Origin: Dehalococcoidia bacterium
GTDB taxonomy: Bacteria > Chloroflexota > Dehalococcoidia > GIF9 > AB-539-J10
Direction of reading: 5' to 3'
Length of the DNA stretch: 15,691 nt
Assembly (NCBI GenBank): GCA_030606165.1
Contig: JAUWGZ010000025.1
Coordinates: forward strand, 1 to 15,691
This document shows positions 14,480 to 15,691 of the stretch, piece by piece. Numbering within the stretch: position 1 is the first letter of the stretch; every line of letters starts with the position of its first letter. The translations under genes and the position numbers were made by a program. The notes beneath the pieces were generated by a model, which saw nothing but the letters and a program-made list of their open reading frames with translations, was not told the DNA's origin and did not search any database.

Positions 14480-15691
14480 GTGGCAAAGGGAGAGAAACCG
14501 CTTTTACTGCTTTTTGATGGCAATGCCCTGGTGCACCGCGCCTTTCACGCCCTGCCCCCGCTAACCCAACCCAAAACCGGGGAAATGGTAAATGCCGTCT
14601 ATGGCTTTGCCAGCACCTTGCTCAAAGTATTTGCTGATTTTAAGCCCACTCATTGGGCTGTCGCCTTTGACCGTCCTGGCCCAACCTTCAGGCATGAAAT
14701 GTTCGAGGAATACAAAGCGCAGCGCCCGGCCACGCCCGAGGAGTTGAAAAGCCAGATAAAGAAGGTCCACCAGTTGGTGGAAGCCTTCCATATTCCCGTT
14801 TTTGAAATCGACGGTTTCGAGGCCGATGATGTCCTGGGCACCTTAAGCAAGCAGGCTGATGAGCAGGGCATTGAGACCATCATTGTCACCGGGGACAATG
14901 ATATGCTGCAGGCTGTTTTGCCCCGAGTGAAAACTCTTGCTCCCAGGCGAACCTTCACAGATACCATCCTTTACGATGAAGAGGCAGTAGAGCAAAAATA
15001 TGGCATCAAACCAGAACAACTCGCTGACTTTAAAGCACTGGCTGGCGATGTCTCGGATAATATACCTGGCCTGCCAGGTGTTGGTGAGAAAACAGCCGCT
15101 AAATTACTTCAGCAATATGGCAGCCTCCAGGGAATCTACGACCATATTGAAGATATAGCGCCGAGCAAGTTGCAGAACACGCTACGCGAATATCGCACTC
15201 AGGCTTTCCGGAATAAAGAATTGGCCACTATAGTCAAAGATGTTCCTATCAAGCTGGACTTGAAAACCTGTCAAGTAAGCCACTATGACCGGAACGAGGT
15301 GGCAAGGCTTTTCCAGGAGCTTGAGTTCATTAAATTGCTTCCCAGGCTGCCCCAAATACAGGCCGAGAGCCATCGGCCCTCAGCAGTCAAGTGTCACATA
15401 GTGAACACTGAGACAGCTTTGGAACAGCTTATAGGCGAACTGGAAGCGGCACAAGGCCTGGCCATCGAGATTGAAACTACGGGCGAAAAGGCTGCGATGG
15501 CGGATTTGGTAGGCGTAGCAATATCACCAGCCCGGGGGAAGGCGTTTTATATACCTTTGGGGCACCAGGGCTTGAATCAGCCGCAGCAATTGCCGCTAAC
15601 TCAAGTCACAGCCAGGCTCAAAGCAAATTTGGAAAATGTCAGCATAGGCAAAATTGCCTATAACGGCAAACATGTTATGGCGGTGCTGGCT
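14480..15691 (+). CDS. polA: DNA polymerase I, N-terminal part (runs off right edge)
   Basis: First 404 codons of PolA, open to the window end. The 5'-3' exonuclease/flap nuclease domain (about 7-290) shows LLLFDGNALVHRAFHALPP, FDRPGPTFRHEMFEEYKAQR, GFEADDVLGTL, VTGDNDMLQAV and AGDVSDNIPGLPGVGEKTA, with its metal-binding acidic residues retained. From about 310 a 3'-5' exonuclease-like domain begins (GLAIEIETTGEKAAMADLVG). Its catalytic positions look degraded: E330-I-E332 where D-x-E is expected, and V399 in AYNGKHVMAVL where an Asp is expected. The polymerase domain lies outside the window. The start is GTG at 14480: an in-frame TAG at 14465 leaves no other choice, and no Shine-Dalgarno is properly spaced. 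Confidence 0.94.
   Translation, partial: MAKGEKPLLLLFDGNALVHRAFHALPPLTQPKTGEMVNAVYGFASTLLKVFADFKPTHWAVAFDRPGPTFRHEMFEEYKAQRPATPEELKSQIKKVHQLVEAFHIPVFEIDGFEADDVLGTLSKQADEQGIETIIVTGDNDMLQAVLPRVKTLAPRRTFTDTILYDEEAVEQKYGIKPEQLADFKALAGDVSDNIPGLPGVGEKTAAKLLQQYGSLQGIYDHIEDIAPSKLQNTLREYRTQAFRNKELATIVKDVPIKLDLKTCQVSHYDRNEVARLFQELEFIKLLPRLPQIQAESHRPSAVKCHIVNTETALEQLIGELEAAQGLAIEIETTGEKAAMADLVGVAISPARGKAFYIPLGHQGLNQPQQLPLTQVTARLKANLENVSIGKIAYNGKHVMAVLA

Overview
This window looks like the chromosomal replication-origin neighbourhood of an anaerobic bacterium, most likely a Chloroflexota member of the Dehalococcoidia. That placement is an inference. It rests on rel, hisS, gyrB, nadD, obg, dnaA and fmt being packed together, on an adjacent tungsten-type aldehyde:ferredoxin oxidoreductase with a polyferredoxin, and on my memory that Dehalococcoides genomes keep gyrB, rel and hisS next to dnaA. 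I could not run a database search.

Left part (1-6089). rel (ppGpp synthetase/hydrolase, minus strand) and hisS (plus strand) are divergent, and a REP-like palindromic intergenic repeat lies in the 274 bp between them. hisS has a TTG start behind an excellent Shine-Dalgarno. A 349-bp non-coding stretch follows, with an extended -10 promoter and a long leader, and then gyrB.

Centre (6090-10388). nadD and obg lie head-to-tail on the minus strand with only 4 bp between them. Between obg and dnaA (minus) is a 180-bp segment with the hallmarks of oriC: a 66-bp stretch of about 11% GC, a perfect DnaA box TTATCCACA, a weaker box, and a 20-bp-period direct repeat that runs into the end of dnaA. fmt is divergent from dnaA.

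Right part (10544-15691). A minus-strand two-gene operon encodes a 16-cysteine ferredoxin and an aldehyde:ferredoxin oxidoreductase family enzyme, with an ATGA overlap. Divergent from it is a plus-strand run: a 70-residue cysteine-rich protein of unknown function, two tandemly duplicated membrane methyltransferase-like proteins (isoprenylcysteine methyltransferase family), and the first 404 codons of polA, which runs off the right edge.

The left and centre are housekeeping genes for replication initiation (dnaA, gyrB), translation (hisS, fmt), ribosome assembly/GTPase (obg), NAD synthesis (nadD) and stringent response (rel). The right part, between fmt and polA, looks accessory and metabolic. 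Several housekeeping proteins carry unusual substitutions at usually invariant positions: DnaA P-loop and DNA-binding signature, Obg G3 motif, GyrB ATPase motif, PolA proofreading site. I see no tRNA, rRNA, CRISPR array, transposase or prophage gene. No convincing intrinsic terminator was found in either convergent gap (5997-6089, 10389-10543).
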